Source: Sulfurospirillum tamanense (GTDB lineage Bacteria > Campylobacterota > Campylobacteria > Campylobacterales > Campylobacteraceae). Taken from it: 60,042 bases of DNA. Below the pieces are notes generated by a model. That model saw nothing but the letters and a program-made list of their open reading frames with translations. It did no database searches and had not been told where the DNA came from. This document shows, in pieces, positions 8,051 through 17,408 of this stretch. Numbering within the stretch: the first letter of the stretch is position 1; each line of letters opens with the position of its first letter. The stretch lies in contig NZ_JAFHKK010000016.1 of assembly GCF_016937535.1 (NCBI RefSeq), forward strand, positions 1 through 60,042, in the 5' to 3' direction. A program made the translations under genes and the position numbers.

Positions 8051-9003
8051 GGCAATCTCCATAACATAATATAAGGGTCATCGCTTCCACTAACCAACGT
8101 TTTTTCATCTACAAAAACGATGGTATTCATAGTACTGCGTTGCCCTTTAAGGGTATAGCGCTGGGTTTTGGTTTGCAGGTCAAACACCGCAATGGCATTG
8201 TCTTCTGTAAACGCCCACGCCCCAAGGATACTGCTGGGGCTAAGCGCCCCTGCATAAATCAAAAAATCCGCATTAACCCGCTCAAACCTTCCGCTGGCCC
8301 GTTCGTAAATAATCCCCCTTCTGTCTTGTCCTGCGGTTAAGATACGCTCTTTTTTAAAATCGACTTTATACACATTGTCCACATTGCCACCCTTGTAGGT
8401 TTGCAATACTTCACCCATCATCACATCCACCAAGGCAATCTCCCCAGACTCATCGCTCGTAACCGCAAGGGTTTTGCTTTCATTAAGGGCAAAATCTGAA
8501 AAATGGGACTGGTTAATTTGAAACCGATACACCGTTGCCTTTTTCTGGACATCGTACAACATCAGTTCGTTGCTCATCAGCCCCAACAGCACTTGCTTAG
8601 GACTGATGAACTTTGCTTTTTTGATCATCAGTTGTGCGCTTGCATCAAGCACTCGCTCTTTCACTCCTTCGCGCACAATATACAACTCGCGAAAACTCCC
8701 CTGTGTTTGAACCACTGCCAAAAACGTGCTTCCATTGCGCAACACGTCCACGCTGTACACTTTAGCACCCAGCGGATTTCCCATAAAATCCTCAATCCCA
8801 TCAAAAACCACTGCCGTTTCTTGAACTTTGGCCTCAAGGTCAAACACCTCAATGCTTCCCGCATCCGTCCCTGCAATAATGCGCCCCTCTTGTACTACAA
8901 TGTCCAACACATTGCCCTGCGCTTTAAACACATGAGAAGGGGCTACTTCTTGCCCAAAAAGCAAACCAACAATCCCCAGCAAACACAATCCGATTTTTTT
9001 CAC
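8047..9003 (-). CDS. napL: NapL, periplasmic WD40-like accessory protein of nitrate reductase
   Basis: 318 residues from a GTG at 9003 preceded by AAGGAGGG. The start overlaps the napF stop, so translation is coupled. It begins with a signal peptide (KKIGLCLLGIVGLLFG). The rest is built of beta-propeller-like repeats, for example GRIIAGTDAGSIEVFDLEAK and EKTLVSGSDDPYIMLWRLP. NapL is found in nap operons of Wolinella and Campylobacter relatives; its exact role is unsettled, though a modest contribution to nitrate reduction has been described. The longer reading frame upstream of 9003 lies inside napF and lacks a signal peptide, so I rejected it. Confidence 0.85.
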   Translation of the reverse strand: MKKIGLCLLGIVGLLFGQEVAPSHVFKAQGNVLDIVVQEGRIIAGTDAGSIEVFDLEAKVQETAVVFDGIEDFMGNPLGAKVYSVDVLRNGSTFLAVVQTQGSFRELYIVREGVKERVLDASAQLMIKKAKFISPKQVLLGLMSNELMLYDVQKKATVYRFQINQSHFSDFALNESKTLAVTSDESGEIALVDVMMGEVLQTYKGGNVDNVYKVDFKKERILTAGQDRRGIIYERASGRFERVNADFLIYAGALSPSSILGAWAFTEDNAIAVFDLQTKTQRYTLKGQRSTMNTIVFVDEKTLVSGSDDPYIMLWRLP

Positions 9004-9488
9004 ACTTCCCTCCTTTGTATGCGCACGGCATCCACAGGACATACCCCATAGCAAAACCCGCACGCCGTACACACATCCCCCGCAACCACGGGTCGATACA
9101 ACCCAAAAAAGGTAATAGCACCCACCGCGCATACATCTTTACATGTAGCGCACACCACGCCATTCCATGCCAAACACGTTGCGGTTTCTATGCGCACCTG
9201 CGCGCTTATTTTCGCTTCGTTTTCAAGGCTTAAAACACCTTTTGGGCAAGCATGGGCGCACGCTTGACAAAAGGTGCATCCTGAATTTTTAAAAACCAAC
9301 ACAGGCATTCCCTGTTCGTCTTTTTGAATAACCGCTTCTTCACAAACAGCAACACAAGGCGCATCCACGCAACTGGGGCACTCTTGGTGAAAAAGTTCCT
9401 CCGCGCCACCATAGGGCGGTCTTAGGGGTAGGGTTTTGGAGCGCAGGGCAAGGGATGCAAGCATCCCCCGCCTAGACATATCTGCCAC
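9000..9488 (-). CDS. napF: NapF, ferredoxin-type maturation protein
   Basis: 162 residues with four cysteine clusters of the [4Fe-4S] kind: CPSCVDAPCVAVC, CTFCQACAHACP, CLAWNGVVCATCKDVC and CTACGFCYGVCP. This matches NapF, a cytoplasmic Fe-S protein that interacts with NapA before export. It starts with GTG 2 bases after the napB stop; an internal ATG 3 codons on is an alternative start. There is an N-terminal SRRGML pair but no convincing Tat h-region. Contains one TACATGTA, read as Thr-Cys within the third cluster. Confidence 0.9.
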   Translation of the reverse strand: MADMSRRGMLASLALRSKTLPLRPPYGGAEELFHQECPSCVDAPCVAVCEEAVIQKDEQGMPVLVFKNSGCTFCQACAHACPKGVLSLENEAKISAQVRIETATCLAWNGVVCATCKDVCAVGAITFFGLYRPVVAGDVCTACGFCYGVCPVDAVRIQRREV

Positions 9489-9490
9489 AG

Positions 9491-10093
9491 TTAAATCCCG
9501 TCGTTTAAGACATCAAGCAAATTAGAACTCGTTGCTCCACCCTCTTCACTTCTAAATACCGAAGTAAAGCGATTGGGAACAATAAGCGCATTGTCAGATT
9601 GGGGCGCATGGCAAGCTGTACATGTATAGCGATCCATGCTTAGCCCTTCTCGCTCGTGCACCACAACAATGATGTCAGAGGTGTTTGCTACGGGCTTGCC
9701 ATCTTTTTTGAACTCACCGCCAACGTATTGGGTCAACGGACGAAAAGATGCCAAGTGCGAAGCAGGAACTGGCGTTGCAGCAACCGCTTCGGCCATAGCT
9801 GGCATGTGGCAGTCCATGCACATGTTCATCTCTTTGGTGATGTCAAGCATACCTTCCACGTCATGGGGAATCATCGGCGGCACATTTTCAAAAGAACGCG
9901 CAAAGACCTTAGATTCGCCGGGGGCCGTCTTGGCATAGTTTGTGGCGTCTGCTGTGGTTTTATCCTCAGCATACAATGAGGTCTGACGAAGCCCCATCTC
10001 ATCTTCACTAACAGCCTGTTGTGTCACTGCACATCCTGTGACAATCAAAGCCCCAAGGGCTAGGCCAAAAAGAACAATTTTTTGTTTCAACAT
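9491..10093 (-). CDS. napB: NapB, dihaem cytochrome c subunit of nitrate reductase
   Basis: 200 residues. Two haem c motifs, CMDCH and CTACH, with His ligand candidates in SHLASFRPL and VVHERE as in NapB. It passes electrons from NapGH to NapA in the periplasm. The signal peptide ends in IVTGC, a plausible lipobox, which would make this NapB membrane-anchored; canonical NapB is soluble. No napC lies in the operon, as in Wolinella-type systems where NapGH is the quinol dehydrogenase. Confidence 0.95.
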   Translation of the reverse strand: MLKQKIVLFGLALGALIVTGCAVTQQAVSEDEMGLRQTSLYAEDKTTADATNYAKTAPGESKVFARSFENVPPMIPHDVEGMLDITKEMNMCMDCHMPAMAEAVAATPVPASHLASFRPLTQYVGGEFKKDGKPVANTSDIIVVVHEREGLSMDRYTCTACHAPQSDNALIVPNRFTSVFRSEEGGATSSNLLDVLNDGI

Positions 10094-10096
10094 ACT

Positions 10097-10921
10097 CTAC
10101 TCCTGTTGATTTTGATGAATATAGCGACGCACGCCAAAAGAAAGGGCGTCGTCTTCACATACTTCCACACATCGACCGCAGTTAATGCACTCACCCATCG
10201 TGATAGCACCACTACGCTTTCCAACGATTTCTAACACTGGCTTTTCAGGGCAAATATCTTTGCATTTCATGCACAAGGTGCAGTTTGGCTGATGGTGTAT
10301 GACGCGCACAAAACTAAATCTACCCAAAAGGGCATAAAATGCCCCAAGGGGACACACATGTCCGCACCATCCGTTTTTGAGAGCAAAAAGGTCAAACAAA
10401 AAGATGCTAAGCACCGCGGCAAACCCCATGCCAAAGCCAAAAATAATCCCCCGATGCAAGATCCCAATGGGACTTACCATTTCAAATGCCCCAACACCTG
10501 TGGCAAAAGAAAGCACAAGGGCTAGACCCAAAAGCCAGTAGCGTACGCTACGCCCTAGCCAAACCTTTCGTTCTGTTTTATCTAGCAACAAAATACGGCG
10601 CAAAAAGTTGGCAAGGTCAGTAACCAAATTCATAGGACAAACCCACGCACAAAATCCTCTACCCCCAACAAGTCCATAAAACAGAACGATAATCACCGCC
10701 CCAAGCAATGCGCTTGAAGCCACCCAAGCCCCTGTGGCAAAAATCTGCATCAGCGCAAAAGGGTCTGCTAAAGGAATCACGCCAAAGACAAGTGAACTGC
10801 TAAGGTTTCCCTGTAACACGGTCCAGCCGTACACACTTCCTGCCACATACAAGGCTAAAAGCCCACCTTGGGTAAGGCGTCTTGCCACCATAAAACGATG
10901 GCGCTTAAGAAAATCAATCAT
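10097..10921 (-). CDS. napH: NapH, membrane Fe-S quinol dehydrogenase subunit
   Basis: 274 residues, with four to five membrane segments and two C-terminal [4Fe-4S] clusters (CTLCMKCKDICP and CINCGRCVEVCE). Two further paired Cys motifs, CAWVCP and CGHVCP, lie near the membrane and are typical of NapH. With NapG it oxidises menaquinol and feeds NapB. The start overlaps the napG stop by 8 bases. A GAG ribosome binding site lies within the end of napG. Confidence 0.95.
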   Translation of the reverse strand: MIDFLKRHRFMVARRLTQGGLLALYVAGSVYGWTVLQGNLSSSLVFGVIPLADPFALMQIFATGAWVASSALLGAVIIVLFYGLVGGRGFCAWVCPMNLVTDLANFLRRILLLDKTERKVWLGRSVRYWLLGLALVLSFATGVGAFEMVSPIGILHRGIIFGFGMGFAAVLSIFLFDLFALKNGWCGHVCPLGAFYALLGRFSFVRVIHHQPNCTLCMKCKDICPEKPVLEIVGKRSGAITMGECINCGRCVEVCEDDALSFGVRRYIHQNQQE

Positions 10922-11729
10922 CCAAAAGCCCTCCCTCGTTTAGATACTGTTGTGGACTTAACTTGCTTCGGTTGGTCACGGTTGTCTCAAGCCCTTCTAG
11001 GTGCTCTACGCGCTGCACATCTTTAGCATCCCATCCTTTGATGTAATGCTTTCCAACGTCCCCTTGCGCAAGGGCATGAGGACGCACAAAAATGGCAGGT
11101 TTTTCCGTCACACAGGCCCGTTCACACAGCCCACACCCCGTACACGCATCACTGCTTACGACAGGAATCAAATAGGCATGTTTGCCTGTGCGCTCATTGC
11201 GTCGGTACTCTAGCTTAATGGCACTATCCATCACAGGACAGGCACGGTAGCACGCATCGCATTGGATTCCCCAATACGCAATACACGACTCCATGTCTAC
11301 CACCGCTAGGCCCATTCTGGCTTTTTCGATAGCCCACTGCTTCTCACCTTTTTCAATAACCGAAATCCCCTCCTCGCTTAGCGCCCCTGTAGGGCACACA
11401 GGCATACAAGGAATATCAACACACATGTAGCAAGGCGTGTCTCTTGGGATAAAATAAGGCGTGCCTAATGGCTTTTGCGTTCCTGGCGTTGCAAGCATCA
11501 AGGTGTCATAAGGACAGGCTGCTACGCACTGTCCACACCGAATACACAGCTTCAAAAAATCCGCCTCAGCGCGCGCTCCAGGAGGTCGCAAAAGCAAAGG
11601 TGCCGCCTTTGCCTCCACAAGGTACCCTGTCCACACCATCCCTCCCAAAGCGGACAAACCCACACTCTGCGCCATCAAGGAAAGAAACTTTCGGCGTTCG
11701 GTGATTGTTCGCTTTGTTTGATTGCTCAT
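10914..11729 (-). CDS. napG: NapG, Tat-exported Fe-S subunit
   Basis: 271 residues. N-terminal twin-arginine signal (ERRKFLSLMAQSVGLSALGG). Four [4Fe-4S] clusters: CIRCGQCVAACP, CYMCVDIPCMPVCP, CDACYRACP with an upstream Cys, and CTGCGLCERAC. Periplasmic partner of NapH in menaquinol oxidation and electron delivery to NapB. It follows napA by 9 bases. Confidence 0.95.
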   Translation of the reverse strand: MSNQTKRTITERRKFLSLMAQSVGLSALGGMVWTGYLVEAKAAPLLLRPPGARAEADFLKLCIRCGQCVAACPYDTLMLATPGTQKPLGTPYFIPRDTPCYMCVDIPCMPVCPTGALSEEGISVIEKGEKQWAIEKARMGLAVVDMESCIAYWGIQCDACYRACPVMDSAIKLEYRRNERTGKHAYLIPVVSSDACTGCGLCERACVTEKPAIFVRPHALAQGDVGKHYIKGWDAKDVQRVEHLEGLETTVTNRSKLSPQQYLNEGGLLDD

Positions 11730-11738
11730 GGTTTTTCC

Positions 11739-14531
11739 TTAAGCTTTATAAATTTTTACGGCGCATTTTTTATAGTCTGTCTCGCCTGAAAGCGGACATG
11801 TCGCATCAAGGCATACCTTGTTGATGAAAACCTTCTCATCAAAAAATGGTACATAAATAAGCCCTTTTGGCGTTTTGTTTCGGCCTCTAGTTTCCACCCG
11901 TGCTTTGACTTTACCACGACGGCTCTCTACCCATGCAAGGTCACCTTGCTTAAGGCCATACTTTTGCGCATCTTCACTGCGCATAAAGCACAGCGCTTCA
12001 GGCACAGCACGGTAAAGCTCAGGCACACGCATGGTCATCGTACCACTGTGCCAATGCTCCAACACGCGCCCTGTACACATCCAAAGAGGATACGCAGTGT
12101 CTGGCATTTCGGGGGGATCCATGTAAGGACGGGCAAAAATTTTGGCTTTGTTCTTGAGTCCTTTTGCTGTCGTATCTGTCACACCACGCAAATCTCCTTG
12201 CTGCAACGCTTTAGCCAACGTGCCATAAAAGGCAAATTCGCCTGAATTTTCTTTGCGCGCATACGGGTCATACTTGGCATTAAAGCGCCATTGGGTTTCT
12301 TTACCATCCACCACGGGCCACTTCAAACCACGCACGCGGTGGTAGGTGTCAAAGTCTGCGAGGTCATGCGCCTTGCCTCGCCCAAAGTAGGCGTATTCTT
12401 CAAAAAGGTACTTGTGAATGTTAAAGCCATATCCTTTCCACGGCTTACCATCACTTCCAAGCACATTGCGGCTATCGCCCTTTGATTCGGTGTCATCATA
12501 TCCTTCGCCCACAGGGTCGTTGGCGGAGAATTTCTTGGCACGTTCATTGCCAAAGAGGATTTCAAACATCGTAGTGTCTTCGGTGTAACCCATGGCTTTG
12601 GCTTTGTCTATCATGCTTTCGAGTTTTTGTCCGCCACGCAAGGTGTACTCACCCCACGCGTCCTTGACCGTAAAACGCTTAGAAAGCTCTACCCATTGCC
12701 ATGTATCACTCATAGCCTGCCCAACAGGAAGGACTTGCTGCTTCCATAACTGGGTTCGGCGTTCGGCGTTTCCGTACCCGCCCCATTTTTCATATATCAT
12801 CGCTGAGGGCAAGATAAGGTCGGCCACTTTGGCTGAGATACCCGGATACGCATCCGAACACACGATGAAATTATCCATTTCACGTGCCGCCTTAATCCAG
12901 TGGTTTGCATTGGCAGTAGTGTGAAAAATGTTACACACATTCACCCACGCGAATTTCACCACGCCATCTTCAATGTCACGAAAAATTTTCATGATGTGTT
13001 GGTTGCCTACAGGGTTTAGCGTTCCCTCAGGAATTTTCCACACGTTTTCTACTACTTGGCGGTGCTTTGGATTGGCTGTCATCATGTCCGCAGGAAGTCG
13101 GTGGGTAAAGGTACCTACCTCTCTAGCTGTTCCACACGCACTGGGCTGTCCGGTGAGTGAAAACGCGCCGCTTCCTGGCTTTGACTGCTTGCCAAGCAAA
13201 AAGTGAATGTTGTACGCAAGGGTATTAACCCATGTGCCACGAATGTGTTGGTTCATGCCCATCGTCCAAAACGAGACAACTTTGCGGTCTTTTTCGATGT
13301 ATAAATTGGCTAATTCTTGGAGTTTGGCTTTGTAGCTTTCCAAAGACTCATCAGGATTTCCTTTGGAAATCTTGGCCACATAATCTAGCGTGTAAGGTGC
13401 AAGAAATTTTTTGTACTCTTCAAAAGAAATCTCCCAGTGCTTCAAGCCCGCAGGCTTATGTTCCATCACGTCGCCCTCTTTATAGCCAAAAGGCTCAAGG
13501 GATGGGGCTTCTTTGGCCGAGACGATGGTTTTCATCTCTTTGCCGACGGTTTCCATTTCCAAAGCGCTGTATTTGCCCTCTTTGATGGACTTTTCATCAC
13601 TGCGACGCATGCCGTAGCCAATATTCACAGGCTGTGAAGCAAAAACGATGTATTTGTTTACAAAATCCCAATCAATAGCCTCGGGGTGGTTGTACACAAT
13701 CTCTCTGGCAATGTAGTTAAAAATGGCCAAATCGGTACTGGGTGAGAAAATAATCTCTGTATCAGAAAGGTCAGACCCTCGGTGGGTGTAAGTAGAAAGG
13801 TTGATGACCTTGACGCGCTCTGGTGCGGTAAGTTTGCGATCGCTGACGCGTGACCAAAGAATCGGATGCATCTCCGCCATGTTTGCTCCCCATGTGACGA
13901 TGGTATCGGTGAGTTCAATGTCATCATAACAGCCCGCTGGCTCATCAATCCCAAAGGTTTGATAAAACCCAACAACCGCCGAAGCCATACAATGGCGCGC
14001 GTTGGGGTCAATGGCGTTTGAACGAAACCCGCCTTTCATCATCTTTTGCGCCGCACAGCCTTCCATGATGGTGTACTGGCCTGAAGCAAACACGCCTACG
14101 CCCTCGGGGCCACTTTCTTTGAGGGCACGTTTGATGTTTTTTTCCATTTCATCAAAAGCACGCTCCCATGAAATGGGACGGAACTTGCCGTTTTTATCAA
14201 ACTCGCCTTTGTCGTTGGTGCGCAAAAGTGGCTGGGTTAACCGGTCAGCGCCGTACATGATTTTGGCATTAAAGTAGCCTTTGATGCAGTTAAGGCCACG
14301 GTTCACAGGAGCCGCTGGATCACCTTTGACTGCTACAATCTTTCCTTCTTTAGTCGCAACCATGATCCCACAACCGGTACCACAGAAACGACACACAGAT
14401 TTATCCCAACGCCACCCCGACTCTGCTTGTGCAGCGGCCGCGCGCGCCTCGCTGGGAACACTAATACCTACAGCAGCCGCAGCAGTAGCAGCAGCCGATG
14501 TTTTGAGAAAGTCTCTTCGTGAAAGGGACAT
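11739..14531 (-). CDS. napA: NapA, periplasmic nitrate reductase catalytic subunit
   Basis: 930 residues, the usual length for epsilonproteobacterial NapA. Tat signal [20 protein letters not shown]. The [4Fe-4S] site is CRFCGTGCG followed about 27 residues later by the Cys of LNCIKGYF. The molybdenum ligand Cys sits in [10 protein letters not shown]. It reduces nitrate to nitrite in the periplasm using bis-MGD. First gene of napAGHBFLD, with a strong AGGAGG-like site before the ATG and a Crp/Fnr-type box upstream. mobB, needed for MGD synthesis, is elsewhere in the window at 31582. Confidence 0.98.
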   Translation of the reverse strand: MSLSRRDFLKTSAAATAAAAVGISVPSEARAAAAQAESGWRWDKSVCRFCGTGCGIMVATKEGKIVAVKGDPAAPVNRGLNCIKGYFNAKIMYGADRLTQPLLRTNDKGEFDKNGKFRPISWERAFDEMEKNIKRALKESGPEGVGVFASGQYTIMEGCAAQKMMKGGFRSNAIDPNARHCMASAVVGFYQTFGIDEPAGCYDDIELTDTIVTWGANMAEMHPILWSRVSDRKLTAPERVKVINLSTYTHRGSDLSDTEIIFSPSTDLAIFNYIAREIVYNHPEAIDWDFVNKYIVFASQPVNIGYGMRRSDEKSIKEGKYSALEMETVGKEMKTIVSAKEAPSLEPFGYKEGDVMEHKPAGLKHWEISFEEYKKFLAPYTLDYVAKISKGNPDESLESYKAKLQELANLYIEKDRKVVSFWTMGMNQHIRGTWVNTLAYNIHFLLGKQSKPGSGAFSLTGQPSACGTAREVGTFTHRLPADMMTANPKHRQVVENVWKIPEGTLNPVGNQHIMKIFRDIEDGVVKFAWVNVCNIFHTTANANHWIKAAREMDNFIVCSDAYPGISAKVADLILPSAMIYEKWGGYGNAERRTQLWKQQVLPVGQAMSDTWQWVELSKRFTVKDAWGEYTLRGGQKLESMIDKAKAMGYTEDTTMFEILFGNERAKKFSANDPVGEGYDDTESKGDSRNVLGSDGKPWKGYGFNIHKYLFEEYAYFGRGKAHDLADFDTYHRVRGLKWPVVDGKETQWRFNAKYDPYARKENSGEFAFYGTLAKALQQGDLRGVTDTTAKGLKNKAKIFARPYMDPPEMPDTAYPLWMCTGRVLEHWHSGTMTMRVPELYRAVPEALCFMRSEDAQKYGLKQGDLAWVESRRGKVKARVETRGRNKTPKGLIYVPFFDEKVFINKVCLDATCPLSGETDYKKCAVKIYKA

Positions 14532-14561
14532 GAAAACCTCCTGGTTTTTGGGTTACGGCAC

Positions 14562-14605
14562 ATTGTAACCTTTAGCCAAAAGGCAAAGCTATGACTTAAG
14601 TCAAG
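14562..14605 (-). promoter_or_regulatory. napA promoter with Crp/Fnr-type box
   Basis: On the minus strand: a perfect dyad TGACTTAAGTCA (14592-14603, within TTGACTTAAGTCAT) and a -10 TACAAT (14567-14562). The dyad centre is 30.5 bases from the first base of the -10, placing it near -42.5, a class II activator position. The same layout and the same -10 occur before nrfH. It fits control by the FNR-like regulators at 16015 and 22534, whose recognition helices read ETLSR. Confidence 0.75.
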
Positions 14606-14649
14606 CCCTCCTATGCTCTTCCAATACTTTTAAGGGGAAACACTAGAAA

Positions 14650-16005
14650 TCAGCGGGTTTGCTTGGCATTGTGCGCCAAGGACGCAAGATTATCCTTGAG
14701 CTTGTTGAGCATATTTGAAACATTCATCAAGCTCTCAGTGGATTCGATAGCAATGTCTTCGGTGGCATTCATGCTGTGGCCCAGTTTTTTGCGTGTCTCT
14801 TCATCAATCACTAAATCCCGCAATGCTTCTTCAACGTTTTCTGCCAACGCTTGCAATTCACCGATAGAGTTTTCCGCGCGTTTGATGGCTTCTTCGGAAG
14901 AGCGCATCGCCACACTTACCTTGCCAACATACGCTTGCAAATACGAAGAGGCTTCTTGAAGTTCAGTCTCCATACCTTCGGGCACCGAAACAGTTTCGGG
15001 TGTTGCCCCTTCAATGTTGGCCAAACGTTTAGCGCGATCTACAAATCGGTCGATGTTAGACACCATGTCGCGAACCAAAACAAAGGTGTATAAAATAACC
15101 ACCATTGCCATAATCCCAATAAAAAAGAGGCTATTAACCAAGAGTTGGTTTTTATTTTCACTATGCTCAGTGTAGAGCCATACTGCTTCGTCCATGTTGT
15201 CTAAAATACGTACATTATTGCGGTTTACATAAGCAATGGAGGCATTTATAGCACGCTCCACTTCTAGTAAATGGGTCACATAAGTCTCAAATTCACCCCA
15301 ATACTGCTGTAAATGCACCACCGCCCCGTGCACGTCGGGGTGGCCTTGGATGGTCGCATCTTGCGCAAACATAGTGAGGGTTTCATCGTATAAGGCCTTT
15401 GCGTTGACAAATAAAAAATAATCCTCCCGATTGTCTGTGCGCAAATACCGCTCTATAAACAACCCCATGCGCTGGGAGAGCATCCGTTGGCGGCCTGAGA
15501 GGTCGATATATACCCCCTCCAAGTTCTTGGCGACCATCTCTTGTACGATTTTATCAGACATATTCAAAAGCAATTCAATGCGTTTACTGAGCACCTCTTT
15601 GTCGCTCTTGACACTCAAAATTCCTTTTTTAACGCTTTCGAGCTCTTCTTTAAAAGGCCCCCAGCCTTTGGCAACTTCTTCCAACTTGTTCTCAATTACA
15701 CTGTTTTGAGGTGCATAAATTCCCCGATCAGAGTTGCCAAAGCGCAGGTCGTTGAGGTTGTTTTCAAACAACTCCATCGCCCCATCAAGTTGGCGAAAAT
15801 CGTGGCTGTCGCGGTGACGTAAAAAGAAAATTTCTTTACTCATTTTTTGGGTGAGCATCCGTTGCTTGCCCGCAATGTTAATGATAAGCGAATCTTTTTT
15901 AGACTTTTCGTTCATGGCAACCACAAGGCCGATGATGAGAAAAATCATCAACGAAAGCAAGCCGCCAACAATGCGCAGTTTGGTGCTAATGCGTGAGGGT
16001 TTCAT
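14650..16005 (-). CDS. Membrane nitrate-sensor-like protein with two NarX-type P-boxes and no output domain
   Basis: 451 residues. Membrane segment at 12-30, a periplasmic helical region to about 285, a second membrane segment at about 288-311, then 140 cytoplasmic residues. The periplasmic part holds two copies of the NarX/PilJ nitrate-binding motif: IAGKQRMLTQKM (44-55) and LSGRQRMLSQRM (169-180). The cytoplasmic part is a helical, coiled-coil-like stretch without a histidine kinase, GGDEF or chemoreceptor hairpin. It lies 9 bases after a Crp/Fnr gene and directly before napA. It probably senses nitrate or nitrite for this island; how it signals is unclear. Annotated relatives are usually called type IV pili methyl-accepting chemotaxis N-terminal domain proteins. 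Confidence 0.85.
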   Translation of the reverse strand: MKPSRISTKLRIVGGLLSLMIFLIIGLVVAMNEKSKKDSLIINIAGKQRMLTQKMSKEIFFLRHRDSHDFRQLDGAMELFENNLNDLRFGNSDRGIYAPQNSVIENKLEEVAKGWGPFKEELESVKKGILSVKSDKEVLSKRIELLLNMSDKIVQEMVAKNLEGVYIDLSGRQRMLSQRMGLFIERYLRTDNREDYFLFVNAKALYDETLTMFAQDATIQGHPDVHGAVVHLQQYWGEFETYVTHLLEVERAINASIAYVNRNNVRILDNMDEAVWLYTEHSENKNQLLVNSLFFIGIMAMVVILYTFVLVRDMVSNIDRFVDRAKRLANIEGATPETVSVPEGMETELQEASSYLQAYVGKVSVAMRSSEEAIKRAENSIGELQALAENVEEALRDLVIDEETRKKLGHSMNATEDIAIESTESLMNVSNMLNKLKDNLASLAHNAKQTR

Positions 16006-16014
16006 TCCCAGTTC

Positions 16015-16680
16015 CTATTCATAAATTTCTCTTAACGCGTTTTCGTCGCGGATAATAACACAGTTTTTTTCGATTGCAATCACGCCGTTGCGCTCTAGTT
16101 TTTTCAAAATGCGTGAAAGGGTTTCGGGCTGAATGTGTAGCATGTAGGCAATTTCGTGTTTTTTGAGGGTATTAAAATTTTCCAAATCACTCACAATCAT
16201 GTGCGCCACTTTGGCTGAGCCATCAAATACTACGTCGCGGTTGATGATGCACTGAAGTTGAGAAATAGCCCGAAAAGACTCTTTTAATATGCGTTGCATA
16301 AGTGCGGGTGTGGCTTTTAGCACCGCACGAAATGCCTCGCTCTCAAAAGACAATACTTCGCTATCTTGGGTAAATTCTGCGTTGGCATAGCAGACAAAAC
16401 AGTGGTCTTGGCAGATTTTTGCCACATCAAACACCAAGGTGTTAGCACCCAAATGGTAAAGGAAAATTTCATTATCGTAACGGTCAACTTTGTAAAATTT
16501 CACTCCGCCATATACAATAAAATGCAAATAAGGGTCTTCTTCTTTTTCATAATAGAGGGTCTCGCCGCTAGCATGGTGGGAGATCTTGCAACAGGCGCAC
16601 AACTGCTGCAAGATAGACTCATCTAGTCCTGAAAAAAGAGAGATCGAATCTAAGAAAACAGGAGAGATTTGACTTTGCAT
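16015..16680 (-). CDS. Crp/Fnr-family regulator with unusual cysteine clusters
   Basis: 221 residues. N-terminal cyclic-nucleotide-binding-like beta-roll (to about 115), long dimerisation helix, C-terminal winged HTH with IQPETLSRILKKLERNGV. The E-x-x-S-R recognition pattern is that of FNR rather than CRP and predicts TTGA-type half-sites, as found before napA and nrfH. Cysteines are concentrated at C28, C30, C31 (LCACC) and C90, C94, C97 (CQDHCFVC), which is not the classical FNR arrangement but could ligate Fe-S or haem, or sense NO. Cotranscribed with the nitrate sensor. It is a good candidate activator of the nap/nrf genes. Confidence 0.88.
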   Translation of the reverse strand: MQSQISPVFLDSISLFSGLDESILQQLCACCKISHHASGETLYYEKEEDPYLHFIVYGGVKFYKVDRYDNEIFLYHLGANTLVFDVAKICQDHCFVCYANAEFTQDSEVLSFESEAFRAVLKATPALMQRILKESFRAISQLQCIINRDVVFDGSAKVAHMIVSDLENFNTLKKHEIAYMLHIQPETLSRILKKLERNGVIAIEKNCVIIRDENALREIYE

Positions 16681-16704
16681 TATGCTCCTTATTGTTCGTG
16701 CCTT

Positions 16705-16741
16705 ATTGTAGCAAAATGCTTTTATGCTTTACATGTAAAGC
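16705..16741 (-). promoter_or_regulatory. Promoter of the Crp/Fnr gene with 16-base palindrome
   Basis: On the minus strand a TACAAT -10 lies at 16710-16705. A perfect 16-base palindrome, GCTTTACATGTAAAGC (16726-16741), starts immediately past the stop of the OB-fold gene and is centred about 35 bases ahead of the predicted transcription start. It may act as a weak hairpin for the upstream gene, a regulator site, or simply be a copy of the window-wide repeat. Confidence 0.45.
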
Positions 16742-17407
16742 TTATTTTTCTTCAAAAACTGTCTCTTCAAGTATAATTTTATACACATACCCTGAGCCAA
16801 AATCTTTATCCACGCTCACTTTTCCCTTGGCAATTACAATGTCGCCCACTTCTGGCAATGCCAAGGAAGTAGCCACAATGCGCCCTACTTCATCTCCTGT
16901 GCCTGTGCCATCTTGCAAATGAATCCAGTTTTTACCCATAATATTTTGCGATGCTTTGACAACTTTTGCGCGAATCTCCACGGTTTTTCCTGCGTATTCT
17001 TTGCGTTTTTCCATAGCTTCTTGGATGCTCAAAGTTCCCTTTTGCGCGTAGGGTGATGTAGCAACTTTTTCGGTGATAAAAGCCAAATGTTTTGCCTCGT
17101 CTTCTTGGGTGCGGTACTGAAAATCGCTGGTAAAAATCACATCTTCAAAGGTTTGCCCTAACGCCTTGCTCTCGTACGTGGGCATCGCGATTTCCTCTTT
17201 GAAACGCATCCACGCCCCCACAGGCAAATTACTACGTGGCGTCACCACCCAATACTGACGCGCACCATTTTGAATGCCATAATACGTATAGCTTCCCGCA
17301 TGCAACACATGATTTACCTGCGCTTCGTGAATTTTTGCCTCAGAAGCAAAAGCGACACAAGCGCCAAGAAACAGACCCGCAAGGGTTTTTTTAAAACTAT
17401 TTTTCAT
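16742..17407 (-). CDS. Exported OB-fold protein of the nrf cluster
   Basis: 221 residues from the ATG at 17407, which overlaps the end of ccsBA; a longer frame exists but only this start gives a signal peptide (KNSFKKTLAGLFLGACVAFASEA). The C-terminal half has an OB-fold-like pattern (GKTVEIRAKVVKASQNIMGKNWIHLQDGTG ... VGDIVIAKGKVSVDKDFGSG). Such periplasmic OB-fold proteins occur beside respiratory reductase genes; no catalytic residues are visible. Translational coupling with ccsBA suggests a role in maturation or stability of the NrfHA complex. Function otherwise unknown. Confidence 0.8.
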   Translation of the reverse strand: MKNSFKKTLAGLFLGACVAFASEAKIHEAQVNHVLHAGSYTYYGIQNGARQYWVVTPRSNLPVGAWMRFKEEIAMPTYESKALGQTFEDVIFTSDFQYRTQEDEAKHLAFITEKVATSPYAQKGTLSIQEAMEKRKEYAGKTVEIRAKVVKASQNIMGKNWIHLQDGTGTGDEVGRIVATSLALPEVGDIVIAKGKVSVDKDFGSGYVYKIILEETVFEEK

Positions 17408-17408
17408 G

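Noticed and set aside
8503-9051. A 182-codon plus-strand frame opposite napL/napF
   Set aside because: Shadow of the nap genes; His/Gln-rich translation without domains.
9003-9132. Longer N-terminus for napL
   Set aside because: The extension lies inside napF, and the GTG at 9003 has AAGGAGGG and gives a signal peptide directly.
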